The notes under the pieces are model-generated. The model did no database searches and was not told the origin of the DNA. It saw only the letters and a list, made by a program, of their open reading frames with translations. Shown piece by piece: positions 7,288 through 14,637 of a DNA stretch of 16,485 bases. The position numbers were made by a program, and so were the translations under genes. How positions within the stretch are numbered: position 1 is the stretch's first letter; each line of letters begins with the position of its first letter. Origin of the DNA: an uncultured Agathobacter sp. (GTDB lineage Bacteria > Bacillota > Clostridia > Lachnospirales > Lachnospiraceae); assembly GCA_934358675.1 (NCBI GenBank), contig CAKRKX010000055.1, positions 1 through 16,485 of the forward strand, in the 5' to 3' direction.

Positions 7288-8367
7288 TTAATTTTCTTCA
7301 AATATAACCGAATCACCGATGCCGGAAGTGCAGTGCGTTTTGCCGTCTTCCGTGACAAAGATTGCTTCGGTATCTTTGGTCTGTTCGATCAGTTTTATGC
7401 CTTCGTCAAGTCCTAATGCAAAACAGGTGGTGCTTAGAGCATCGCCGTCCATGGAACTTTTACTGATGATCGTTACCTGATAGAGATTATTTTCGACCGG
7501 ATAGCCGGTTTTCGTGTCAAGAATGTGGTGATAGATCTTATCGCCGATGCGATAGTATCGTTCATAGATGCCGGAGGAGACGACGGAAGCATCCTTAACC
7601 TTGATGACTCCGAGACTGGTTCCGCTTGCGGCAAACGGCTTCTGGATACCGATGGAGTAGTCATCGCCACTTGCTTTCTCGCCGAGCGTCAGCACATTAC
7701 CGCCGAGACTGATCACTCCCTCGGTAATTCCCTCATCGCGCAGACGGGCGCGCATCTGATCCGCAATATAACCTTTGGCAATACCGCCAAGATCCAACTT
7801 GACATCCGGATCGGTAAGGCGAACCTGATTACCCTTGATGTCGATTGCGTGATAATCAATATGCTCTAAGGCTTCCTGAATCGCTTCATCGCCCGGAAGA
7901 ACAGACGCATCCGCTTCGTTATCGGAAGAATCCAGATTCTCTGCGATCTCAGAAATGTTCCACAGATCGGAGAGCGTTCCAATCGCAATATCAAACCTGC
8001 CGTCACTCTCATCGGCATAGGCAATTCCGTCCTGTATCAATTCAAGCGTATCGTCGCTGACGGTAACGTATGCACCGTCGGCATTGTTGATCTGCGAGAT
8101 TTCGCTGCTTTTGATCGTATTGGAGAATTTATTTTCATATTCCGACGCGAGGGAAAAGCAGTCATTGATGTATTTTTCGTCATCCGTTCCGTACAAGGTG
8201 ATCGTGATGATCGTATCAAAATAAAATCCCTCTTTGGAAACTTTTTTTGTCTCTTTCGAACAGCCGGTAAATAAGCTGCAGAGTAGAGAAATTGTCAACA
8301 GGATACCAATCAAGTGTTTTGTGAAGAAATTTTTATGTATTTGTATTCTTAATATCGATTGTTTCAT
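7288..8367 (-). CDS. apbE: FAD:protein FMN transferase (ApbE lipoprotein)
   Basis: Transfers FMN from FAD to a threonine on secreted or membrane protein domains; here RnfD (T154) and RnfG (T176) are the obvious targets. A lipoprotein signal is present: a basic N-terminus, a hydrophobic stretch and lipobox LFTGC (lipid-modified C36). Family motifs follow: DGRFDIAIGTLSDLW, DLGGIAKGYIAD, VISLGGNV, HHILDTKTGYP and the metal-binding DALSTTCFALG. I start at ATG 8367 (359 residues) rather than ATG 8376, because the AAAGG site directly abuts the latter but is about eight bases from the former. It is convergent with rnfB and appears to have its own promoter. A Ser/Asp/Glu-rich insertion (around 144-166) is unusual but does not break a motif. 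Confidence 0.94.
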   Translation of the reverse strand: MKQSILRIQIHKNFFTKHLIGILLTISLLCSLFTGCSKETKKVSKEGFYFDTIITITLYGTDDEKYINDCFSLASEYENKFSNTIKSSEISQINNADGAYVTVSDDTLELIQDGIAYADESDGRFDIAIGTLSDLWNISEIAENLDSSDNEADASVLPGDEAIQEALEHIDYHAIDIKGNQVRLTDPDVKLDLGGIAKGYIADQMRARLRDEGITEGVISLGGNVLTLGEKASGDDYSIGIQKPFAASGTSLGVIKVKDASVVSSGIYERYYRIGDKIYHHILDTKTGYPVENNLYQVTIISKSSMDGDALSTTCFALGLDEGIKLIEQTKDTEAIFVTEDGKTHCTSGIGDSVIFEEN

Positions 8368-8461
8368 AGCATTCATCCTTTATTTACTTGGGTTGTCAGC
8401 GGTTGGATACCTTGCGTTTGTGACCTTTACGCTCGCGCCGCAGACATCATTTACGGAAATT

Positions 8462-8490
8462 ACTATAACGCAAATTCGGTTATGCGACAA
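8462..8490 (-). promoter_or_regulatory. candidate apbE promoter
   Basis: On the minus strand, TTGTCG (complement of 8485-8490) is separated by exactly 17 bp from TATAGT (complement of 8462-8467), 4/6 and 5/6 matches to sigma-A consensus. It would give a 5' UTR of about 90 nt. No other pair as good was found upstream of apbE. Confidence 0.6.
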
Positions 8491-8536
8491 GACTTGCTTT
8501 TTCTTTTGAGAGCGGGCTTTTTCGTGTAAGAATCGC

Positions 8537-8565
8537 GTGCAAAACATGTGTTTTTATATTATAAT
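8537..8565 (+). promoter_or_regulatory. candidate promoter of the lipid kinase gene
   Basis: A perfect TATAAT at 8560-8565 lies in an AT-rich stretch; the -35 bases 17 bp upstream (8537-8542, GTGCAA) are weak. It is divergent from the apbE promoter, and about 75 bases separate it from the ATG at 8643. The leader contains a small stem CTGTC-AAC-GACAG at 8584-8596. Confidence 0.5.
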
Positions 8566-8642
8566 CGTAGGTAGAGCGTTTGGCTGTCAACGACAGAATT
8601 GCAAAAAGACGCATTTTGTATGTGAAACAAAGGATAAAACGT

Positions 8643-9593
8643 ATGAATAAACTTTATTTTATTGTAAATACCAACGCACGTACCGGAAAAGCAGGATTTG
8701 CCTGGAGGAGTGCGCGCCATATGCTGGATGAGCGTAAGATCCCCTACGAAGCATATGAGACGAAATACGAAGGACATGCGACTGAGCTTGCCGGTATGAT
8801 TTCGCAGCTGGAACAGAAAGAAATCTATCTGATTGCTGTGGGCGGGGACGGAACCATGAATGAAGTCCTAAACGGAATCACAGATTTTGAGAAGGTACGC
8901 TTTGGTATGATTCCGAGTGGATCAGGCAACGATTTTGGAAGGGGGCTTATGATCGCAACGAATCCGAAGGTCGGAATGCATCAGATCTTAAAAGCAATCG
9001 CCAGAGAGAAAAACGGAATTCCGGTGACCCGGGTGGATCTTGGATTAGTTCGCTGGGGTGAGGATGAGAGTCGGATTTTCGGTATCAGTTCCGGTATCGG
9101 ACTTGATGCGATCGTGTGCAAGAAAGCACTCCATTCGAAGTTGAAAAAAGTATTGAATAAGGTGCATCTCGGTAAGCTGACATATCTGATGCTGACGGTT
9201 TCTTCGCTTTTTACGATGAAGACGGCGGAGGTGACGTTGGAATGCGGAGACAGCAACCGTGTCCATAAGATGAAGAAAATGATCTTTGCGGCGGCGATGA
9301 ATCTGCGCGCGGAGGGTGGAGGTGTGCCGATGGCGCCGAAAGCGTCACCGACGGATGGCATGTTATCACTGAGTATGGCGCATGGAATTCCGAAGTTTGT
9401 TACATTTTTCTGTCTGCCGTTTCTGGTTGCGGCAAAGCATGAGGGAATCAAGGGCTTTTCGGTCATTGATGCGCCGGTGCTGAGACTCCATGCCGACCGG
9501 CCACTTGTACTGCATGCGGACGGGGAATACTGTGGAGATGTGACGGATGTGGAGTTTGTATGTCTTTCGAGAAAACTGAAGTTTCTGCGGTAA
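8643..9593 (+). CDS. diacylglycerol kinase family lipid kinase
   Basis: Phosphorylates a lipid such as diacylglycerol or undecaprenol at the membrane, recycling lipid in Gram-positive envelopes. 316 residues, typical for DgkB/YegS-type kinases. The nucleotide-binding motif is VGGDGTMNEVLNGI (GGDGT at 67-71), followed by PSGSGNDFGRG (91-101), both diagnostic. Near the C-terminus a DG-x-L motif (TDGMLSL) and LHADGEYCGD are also as expected. I chose ATG 8643 because it follows AGGA (8631-8634) at the right distance and begins MNKLYFIVNTNARTG as the family does; the frame is open to about 8580 but without support. True substrate is not decidable here. Confidence 0.9.
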   Translation: MNKLYFIVNTNARTGKAGFAWRSARHMLDERKIPYEAYETKYEGHATELAGMISQLEQKEIYLIAVGGDGTMNEVLNGITDFEKVRFGMIPSGSGNDFGRGLMIATNPKVGMHQILKAIAREKNGIPVTRVDLGLVRWGEDESRIFGISSGIGLDAIVCKKALHSKLKKVLNKVHLGKLTYLMLTVSSLFTMKTAEVTLECGDSNRVHKMKKMIFAAAMNLRAEGGGVPMAPKASPTDGMLSLSMAHGIPKFVTFFCLPFLVAAKHEGIKGFSVIDAPVLRLHADRPLVLHADGEYCGDVTDVEFVCLSRKLKFLR

Positions 9594-9641
9594 TTCGGAA
9601 GCAGATAAGTGCGTGACAAACACAAACTTGTTCTAATTACC

Positions 9642-9659
9642 ATACAAATGGTTTTGTAT
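9642..9659. other. small AT-rich hairpin between the lipid kinase gene and proB
   Basis: ATACAAA (9642-9648) and TTTGTAT (9653-9659) form a perfect 7-bp stem with a TGGT loop, followed by TTTT then GGGGG. It could be a weak terminator of the kinase gene or an operator for proB. AT-rich -10-like boxes (TATGAT 9672-9677, TATAAC 9682-9687) follow, but no convincing -35 was found. I saw no T-box features (specifier loop or T-box bulge) in these 124 bases. Confidence 0.35.
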
Positions 9660-9717
9660 TTTGGGGGAAGATATGATAGAGTATAACGAGGTAATAAGAA
9701 TCGAGGATTAGTTTAGA

Positions 9718-10557
9718 ATGAAAAGCGAAAAAGGATACAAAAGAATTGTGGTAAAAATCGGTTCTTCCTCACTGACACATGAGGAGACCGGCAAACTTGA
9801 TCTGGGCAAGATGGAACAGCTTGTGCGACAGCTTAGTGATCTCAGAAACCGTGGTATGGATGTATGCCTTGTCAGTTCTGGTGCAATTGCAGTGGGACGT
9901 GCGGCGATGGGCATTCATGAGCGACCGACCGATATTTCGATGAAACAGGCCTGTGCGGCAGTCGGTCAGGCGAAATTGATGATGGTGTATCAGAAGCTTT
10001 TTGCCGAATACAATGAGACGGCGGGACAGGTGCTTCTGACAAAGAATACGATGATCAACCCGGTATCGCGCGAGAATGCGAAGAATACTTTCGAGGAATT
10101 GTTTGAGCTTGGCGTGATTCCGAGCGTAAATGAGAATGATACCACAAGTACATATGAGATGCAGTTCGGTGATAACGATACACTTTCTGCGCTCGTTTCA
10201 TCGATGATGGGGGCGGATCTGCTCATTTTATTATCGGACATTGACGGACTTTATACAGACGATCCGCACACGAACCCGGATGCGCAACTTGTAAGAGAGG
10301 TAAAGAATCTGGATCAGGATATTCTTGGTATGGCTAAAGGCACGACAGGCAGCAATGTCGGCACCGGTGGCATGACAACAAAGCTTACCGCAGCCAGAAT
10401 TGCGACGCTGTCCGGAACCGATATGATCATCGCCAACGGAGCAAACGTAAAGGTGATTTCGGATATCTTTGAGGATGATTACACCGGAACGCTTTTTCAC
10501 TCAAATAAGAATGCAAGTTTTAACCTTGCGACATATATTATGGAGACGATAGGATAA
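9718..10557 (+). CDS. proB: glutamate 5-kinase, short form without PUA domain
   Basis: Catalyses the ATP-dependent phosphorylation of glutamate, the first committed step of proline synthesis; the product is passed to ProA. The amino-acid-kinase fold is complete: VVKIGSSSLT (11-20), VSSGAIAVG, PSVNENDTTS, FGDNDTLSALV and the DIDGLYTDDP block, then TGGMTTKLTAA. At 279 residues it stops soon after the kinase domain, whereas the E. coli enzyme (367) has a C-terminal PUA domain; short ProB proteins are known in other Firmicutes. ATG is preceded by GAGGA (9703-9707). Its stop overlaps the next gene's start as TAATG. proA lies 0.8 kb downstream on the same strand. Confidence 0.95.
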   Translation: MKSEKGYKRIVVKIGSSSLTHEETGKLDLGKMEQLVRQLSDLRNRGMDVCLVSSGAIAVGRAAMGIHERPTDISMKQACAAVGQAKLMMVYQKLFAEYNETAGQVLLTKNTMINPVSRENAKNTFEELFELGVIPSVNENDTTSTYEMQFGDNDTLSALVSSMMGADLLILLSDIDGLYTDDPHTNPDAQLVREVKNLDQDILGMAKGTTGSNVGTGGMTTKLTAARIATLSGTDMIIANGANVKVISDIFEDDYTGTLFHSNKNASFNLATYIMETIG

Positions 10558-10781
10558 TGACACAGGAAAAAATTGATCGCATTAATGCGTTATATCGCAA
10601 ATCAAAGGCAGAAGGACTGACCGAGGAGGAGAAGAAGGAGCAGGCGCTGCTCCGCAAGGAATTTGTTGCCTCGGTAAAAAGCAACCTTCGCAGCCAGCTC
10701 AACAACATCGATATGGTAAATGAAGATGGTACGGTTGAGAATCTCGGAGAAAAATATGGAAAACAAAGCCCAACTTCGTAA
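10557..10781 (+). CDS. DUF896 (UPF0291/YnzC-type) small protein
   Basis: A 74-residue highly charged helical protein of the DUF896 family, recognised from the block KIDRINALYRKSKAEGLTEE followed by a KKEQALLRKEFVASVK-type segment and the final IDMVNEDGT part. Its biochemical role is not established; the B. subtilis relative YnzC is a small helical-hairpin protein. It starts on the last base of the proB stop codon and its 3' end overlaps the next gene by 26 bases, so it is translated with its neighbours. No membrane segment or cysteine is present. Confidence 0.88.
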   Translation: MTQEKIDRINALYRKSKAEGLTEEEKKEQALLRKEFVASVKSNLRSQLNNIDMVNEDGTVENLGEKYGKQSPTS

Positions 10782-11325
10782 GCAGATCAAGGCCAGAAGA
10801 AATGCGTTAAGCGAGACAGATCGGACAAGTTATAGTGCGCAGATCTGCAACCGGTTGATGGAACAATCGTGGTATGCCAATGCACATTCGATACTGGTCT
10901 ATTCTGCGATACAGAGCGAGGTGGATCTGTCTTTGTTCTGTGCGCAGGCGCAGAGGGACGGAAAAGTATTGTGTTTTCCCAAGGTATTCGGTGAGAACAT
11001 GGAATTCTTTCGTATTGACGATGCCACACAGTTGCAGAAGGGCGCGTTTTCCGTGATGGAACCGAATGTGGGTGAATTTGCATTGAAACCGTATCAATCG
11101 GATATTGGTGCCCCGGTACTTGTGCCGGGCGTTGCTTTTTCTGAGAGGGGCGAGCGGATCGGATATGGAAAAGGATATTATGACCGCTATATTTCGGCGC
11201 ACCCAAATCTGTTTCCGGTCGGAATCTGCTTTTCGTGTCAGCTTTTGGATGCGATTCCTGTGGAGCCGCAGGATATCACGATGTGCCAGATCATGACGGA
11301 AGAGCAGGCATATATGATTGATTGA
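10756..11325 (+). CDS. 5-formyltetrahydrofolate cyclo-ligase
   Basis: Converts 5-formyl-THF to 5,10-methenyl-THF using ATP, returning a stored or inhibitory folate to the one-carbon pool. 189 residues, the normal size. The basic N-terminus ENKAQLRKQIKARRNAL and the ATP-binding block ERIGYGKGYYDRY (133-145) are diagnostic, as is LVPGVAFSERGERIG just before it. ATG 10756 was chosen because it begins at the family's usual N-terminus and has GGAG (10746-10749) upstream; it lies inside the 3' end of the DUF896 gene. The frame is open further upstream, which would only add non-conserved residues. Often named fthC, ygfA or yqgN in other genomes. Confidence 0.93.
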   Translation: MENKAQLRKQIKARRNALSETDRTSYSAQICNRLMEQSWYANAHSILVYSAIQSEVDLSLFCAQAQRDGKVLCFPKVFGENMEFFRIDDATQLQKGAFSVMEPNVGEFALKPYQSDIGAPVLVPGVAFSERGERIGYGKGYYDRYISAHPNLFPVGICFSCQLLDAIPVEPQDITMCQIMTEEQAYMID

Positions 11326-11380
11326 GTCTGAACAGATACAGGAGTGATGAAATTTTGGAAATGATCAGGAGGATCTTGAT

Positions 11381-12634
11381 ATGAATTTGGAAGAGTTATG
11401 TAAGAGAGCGCATGATGTCCGGATCAAGGCAGGCATGCTTGATACCAATGGGAAGAATGAGACGTTACGCAAGGCTGCCGATGCACTTCTGACGCATGAG
11501 GCAGACATCCTTGCAGCAAATGCGATCGATGTCAAAAACGGACAGGAACGTAACATGCCGGCAGGTCTTCTTGACCGTCTGACATTAAATCATGACCGCC
11601 TTGTCGGTATGGCAGACGGACTTCGTCAGATAGCGGAACTTGATGATCCGATCGGCGAAGTATTATCCATGAAAAAGCGTCCGAACGGACTTGTGATCGG
11701 TCGCAGACGCGTTCCGATCGGTGTGATCGGTATCATTTTTGAGGCACGTCCGAATGTGACTTCCGATGCGTTCGGTTTATGTTTCAAATCCGGAAACTGT
11801 GCGATCCTTAAGGGTGGAAGCGATGCCATCCATTCGAATATTGCAATTGTATCGGCAATGCAGGAGGCACTTCGTGCGATGAACATTCCGGACGGTGTGC
11901 TCAGTCTGATCGAGGCAACCGACCACGAGACGACCGGAAAATTCATGAAGATGAAGCAGTATGTGGATCTGCTCATTCCAAGAGGTGGAAGAGGACTGAT
12001 TCAGACCGTAGTCAATGAAGCAACCATTCCGGTTATTGAGACCGGAACCGGAAACTGCCATGTCTATGTGGACGATTCGGCTGACTTTGATATGGCAATC
12101 AATATTATCAAGAATGCAAAGACGCAGCGTATCGGTGTCTGCAATGCGTGCGAGTCGATCGTTGTGAATCGTGCGATTGCGAAGGATTTCCTTCCGAAGC
12201 TGTATGCGGCACTTAAAGAGTACGATGTACAGATGCGCGGTGACGATACCGCAGTCGAGTGCCTGGGCAATCAACCACTTGTTATCCCGGCGACCGAGGA
12301 AGACTGGGGAACCGAGTATCTGGACTATATTATGTCCGTCAAAGTGGTGGATACGATCGATGAGGCGATTGAGCATATTAACCGCTACAATACATCGCAT
12401 TCCGAGACGATCGTCACCGAGAACTACGATCATGCACAGCAGTTTTTAAATGAGATCGATTCTGCCTGTGTTTACGTGAATGCATCGACGCGTTTTTCGG
12501 ACGGAAACGAATTCGGATTCGGTGCTGAGATCGGAATCAGTACACAGAAGCTGCATGCGCGCGGACCGATGGGACTTGAGGCGCTTACCAGTTACAAATA
12601 CATTATTTACGGTAACGGACAGATCCGTCCGTAA
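11381..12634 (+). CDS. proA: glutamate-5-semialdehyde dehydrogenase (gamma-glutamyl phosphate reductase)
   Basis: Reduces gamma-glutamyl phosphate with NADPH to glutamate semialdehyde, the second step of proline synthesis. 417 residues, full length for ProA. Visible motifs are the [19 protein letters not shown] block (112-130), the [11 protein letters not shown] cofactor region, [11 protein letters not shown] (197-207) and the catalytic loop [15 protein letters not shown], where C254 is the expected nucleophile. The C-terminal [22 protein letters not shown] block is also intact. AGGAGG (11367-11372) lies eight bases before the ATG. It is separated from the cyclo-ligase gene by only 55 bases without a terminator, so it is probably co-transcribed with proB. 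Confidence 0.97.
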   Translation: MNLEELCKRAHDVRIKAGMLDTNGKNETLRKAADALLTHEADILAANAIDVKNGQERNMPAGLLDRLTLNHDRLVGMADGLRQIAELDDPIGEVLSMKKRPNGLVIGRRRVPIGVIGIIFEARPNVTSDAFGLCFKSGNCAILKGGSDAIHSNIAIVSAMQEALRAMNIPDGVLSLIEATDHETTGKFMKMKQYVDLLIPRGGRGLIQTVVNEATIPVIETGTGNCHVYVDDSADFDMAINIIKNAKTQRIGVCNACESIVVNRAIAKDFLPKLYAALKEYDVQMRGDDTAVECLGNQPLVIPATEEDWGTEYLDYIMSVKVVDTIDEAIEHINRYNTSHSETIVTENYDHAQQFLNEIDSACVYVNASTRFSDGNEFGFGAEIGISTQKLHARGPMGLEALTSYKYIIYGNGQIRP

Positions 12635-12677
12635 ATCTGTTTAGTGTGGCATTGTGTAGCTTCTTTTGTTCGGTGAT

Positions 12678-13127
12678 GCATCCGCCCAATTATTTTTTAT
12701 ACTAGTTATTCGGAATCACGAATTTGGCGTATTTTCTTTTTGCCTTTTTCGATGATTTCTGTTCGCCAAAGTTTGGACAATTCCGAAGGCGGCTGTTCGC
12801 CGAGACACAGACTGCGTCCGAGTGATTTTGTGTCTGTCTTAATAGACGTTCGAAGGAAACGTGCCGCCGCTGGACCACATGTTTGTGAGCAACACAGCGT
12901 GGTGGCGTTCCAATAAACACGAAGCGAGTTTGGTCGCGGCGGCTCATAGCGACTTCCTGAGGACGTCCATTTAGGCAGGCTAAAAATCGTGAGCGCATCT
13001 GTGTCCGGCGGACACCGCTACGGAATGGTTCAAACGTTGTCGTACACAAAAATAAAGGCAAATAAGAAAACACTGCCAAATTCAGCGATTCCGCCTAAAA
13101 GCGTATAAAAAATAATTGGGCGGATGC
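12678..13127. mobile_element. 450-bp foldback element with perfect 25-bp terminal inverted repeats (MITE-like or large structured RNA)
   Basis: Left terminus 12678-12702 (starting GCATCCGCCC, ending TTTTTTATAC) is the exact reverse complement of 13103-13127. Between them the two halves are also imperfect inverted copies about one centre near 12903. CGGAATC-AC-GAATTTGGC (12711-12728) pairs with 13075-13093; GCCTTT (12742-12747) with 13054-13059; ATTCCG (12780-12785) with 13021-13026; GACACAG (12804-12810) with 12999-13005; GCCGCCGC (12863-12870) with 12936-12943. Local hairpins such as GTGTCC-GGC-GGACAC (13001-13015) are nested. No transposase gene and no clear target duplication longer than 2 bp is seen. 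Together with its flanks it accounts for the gene-free 12635-13200 stretch; 12635-12677 and 13128-13200 hold no gene. Confidence 0.8.
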
Positions 13128-13148
13128 CATACTGTAACGAATGAAGGA

Positions 13149-13163
13149 ATCTGCAATGCAGAT
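13149..13163. other. small perfect hairpin upstream of miaB
   Basis: ATCTGC (13149-13154) and GCAGAT (13158-13163) form a 6-bp stem around AAT, followed by AAAAA. It is too short and lacks a T run on the plus strand, so it is not a convincing terminator. The 3' arm contributes to the weak outer symmetry of the foldback element. No clear sigma-A promoter was found between here and miaB. Confidence 0.35.
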
Positions 13164-13200
13164 AAAAAGATTTAGACAAGGATTAGAGTAAGAGGTAAAT

Positions 13201-14637
13201 ATGAGAGACTTAGAAGCAAATGGGCTTAGCGGAGCGGAAGAGACCAGACTCCAGTATGACTATATTGAAAAGGCAAAAGGGTATGTTAAGGCGAAAGAAG
13301 AGAAACTCGGCCGCAAACTGACCTGCTGTGTGAAAACTTTCGGATGTCAGATGAATGCGAGAGACTCCGAGAAACTGGTCGGTATCCTGACGGATATCGG
13401 TTATGTGGAGACGGAGGACGAGCATGCGGATTTCGTGATCTACAACACCTGTACGGTCCGTGAGAACGCGAATAATAAAGTGTACGGTAGACTTGGCTAT
13501 CTGTCCAATTACAAGAAGAAAAATCCGCATATGATGATCGCTTTGTGCGGATGTATGATGCAGGAACCGACCGTAGTTGAGAAGATCCGCAAGTCGTATC
13601 GCTTTGTCAACCTGATCTTCGGAACCCATAACATTTATAAATTTGCGGAATTATTATGCCGAAGCATGGAATCTGATTCCATGATCGTCGACATCTGGAA
13701 AGATACGGATAAGATCGTTGAGGATCTGCCGATTAAGCGTAAATTCTCGTTTAAGTCGGGTGTCAATATCATGTTTGGCTGCAACAATTTCTGCAGCTAC
13801 TGTATCGTGCCTTATGTAAGAGGGCGTGAGAGAAGCCGTGAGCCGAAGGATATTATCCGTGAGATCGAGGGACTTGTTGCGGACGGTGTATGTGAGGTTA
13901 TGCTGCTCGGACAGAATGTAAACTCTTACGGAAAGAATTTAGAGAATCCTGTGACATTCGCAGAATTACTGCGTGAAGTCAATAAGATTGAGGGATTAAA
14001 GAGAATCCGCTTTATGACATCGCATCCGAAGGATCTGTCGGATGATCTGATCCTTGCGATGAAGGAGTGTGATAAAGTTTGCAAACATATGCATCTGCCG
14101 CTCCAGTCCGGAAGTTCGAGAATTCTTAAGATCATGAACCGTCATTATGACAAGGAGCAGTATCTTGAAATCGTGCGAAAGCTTCGTGATGCGATTCCTG
14201 ACATTGCCTTGACAACGGATATCATCGTAGGATTCCCGGGAGAGACCGAGGAAGACTTTATGGAGACGCTTGATGTGGTAAAGAAGGTGCAGTATGACAG
14301 CGCTTTTACCTTCATCTATTCCAAGAGAACCGGAACGCCTGCAGCGGCTATGGAGAATCAGTGTGATCCGGCGGAAGTAAAGGCGCATTTTGACATGCTG
14401 CTGAAAGAAGTTCAGCAGATCAGCACGAAGAAAGCGATGGAACTGGAAGGTAAGGTTGTGGAAGTGCTTGCGGAAGAACCGAACGAGCAGGATGAGACAC
14501 TGATTACCGGTCGTCTTGCAAACAATGCGGTCGTACATTTCCCAGGTGATGCAAGCATGATCGGCAAGCTTTATATGGTAAGATTAAATGAGTGCAAAGG
14601 CTTTTATTATCTGGGAGAAGTTGTAGCGGATGCGTAG
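13201..14637 (+). CDS. miaB: tRNA-2-methylthio-N6-dimethylallyladenosine synthase
   Basis: Radical-SAM methylthiotransferase that converts i6A to ms2i6A at position 37 of tRNAs reading UNN codons. 478 residues. The N-terminal UPF0004 domain has the auxiliary cluster cysteines C49 (TFGCQMNARDS), C84 (NTCTVRENA) and C118 (LCGCMMQEP). The radical-SAM motif is C194-x3-C198-x2-C201 in MFGCNNFCSYCIVPYVRGRE, followed by the LLGQNVNSYG and HLPLQSGSSRILK blocks. A TRAM domain occupies roughly the last 65 residues. GQNVNSYG and TVRENA favour MiaB over MtaB or RimO. A roughly 40-residue N-terminal extension precedes the first domain, as is common in clostridia. The ATG follows AAGAGG, and the gene overlaps the next by 8 bases. 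Confidence 0.96.
   Translation: MRDLEANGLSGAEETRLQYDYIEKAKGYVKAKEEKLGRKLTCCVKTFGCQMNARDSEKLVGILTDIGYVETEDEHADFVIYNTCTVRENANNKVYGRLGYLSNYKKKNPHMMIALCGCMMQEPTVVEKIRKSYRFVNLIFGTHNIYKFAELLCRSMESDSMIVDIWKDTDKIVEDLPIKRKFSFKSGVNIMFGCNNFCSYCIVPYVRGRERSREPKDIIREIEGLVADGVCEVMLLGQNVNSYGKNLENPVTFAELLREVNKIEGLKRIRFMTSHPKDLSDDLILAMKECDKVCKHMHLPLQSGSSRILKIMNRHYDKEQYLEIVRKLRDAIPDIALTTDIIVGFPGETEEDFMETLDVVKKVQYDSAFTFIYSKRTGTPAAAMENQCDPAEVKAHFDMLLKEVQQISTKKAMELEGKVVEVLAEEPNEQDETLITGRLANNAVVHFPGDASMIGKLYMVRLNECKGFYYLGEVVADA

Noticed and set aside
8377..8642. A small gene in the divergent gap between apbE and the lipid kinase gene
   Set aside because: Open frames here overlap promoter-like elements and have no ribosome binding site or recognisable product; the upstream extension of the kinase frame to about 8580 lacks a supported start.
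8981..9643. Minus-strand reading frame (220 codons) opposite the lipid kinase gene
   Set aside because: The plus strand encodes conserved kinase sequence; the antisense product is low-complexity Ser/Arg/Pro with no recognisable family.
9594..9717. T-box or other riboswitch in front of proB
   Set aside because: The gap is only 124 bases, with one small AT-rich hairpin and no T-box sequence or specifier structure.
11777..12433. Long minus-strand reading frame (218 codons) opposite proA
   Set aside because: It is opposite conserved ProA motifs including the catalytic Cys loop; the open frame is a by-product of proA codon use.
12613..12632. Hairpin ACGGAC / GTCCGT at the end of proA as a terminator
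   Set aside because: Only 6 bp, inside the coding sequence up to the stop codon, with no T run after it.
12678..13127. CRISPR array or integron-like attC site in the repeat-rich gap
   Set aside because: There are no regularly spaced direct repeats; the repeats are a single inverted pair with a long symmetric interior, and no integrase or Cas gene is nearby.
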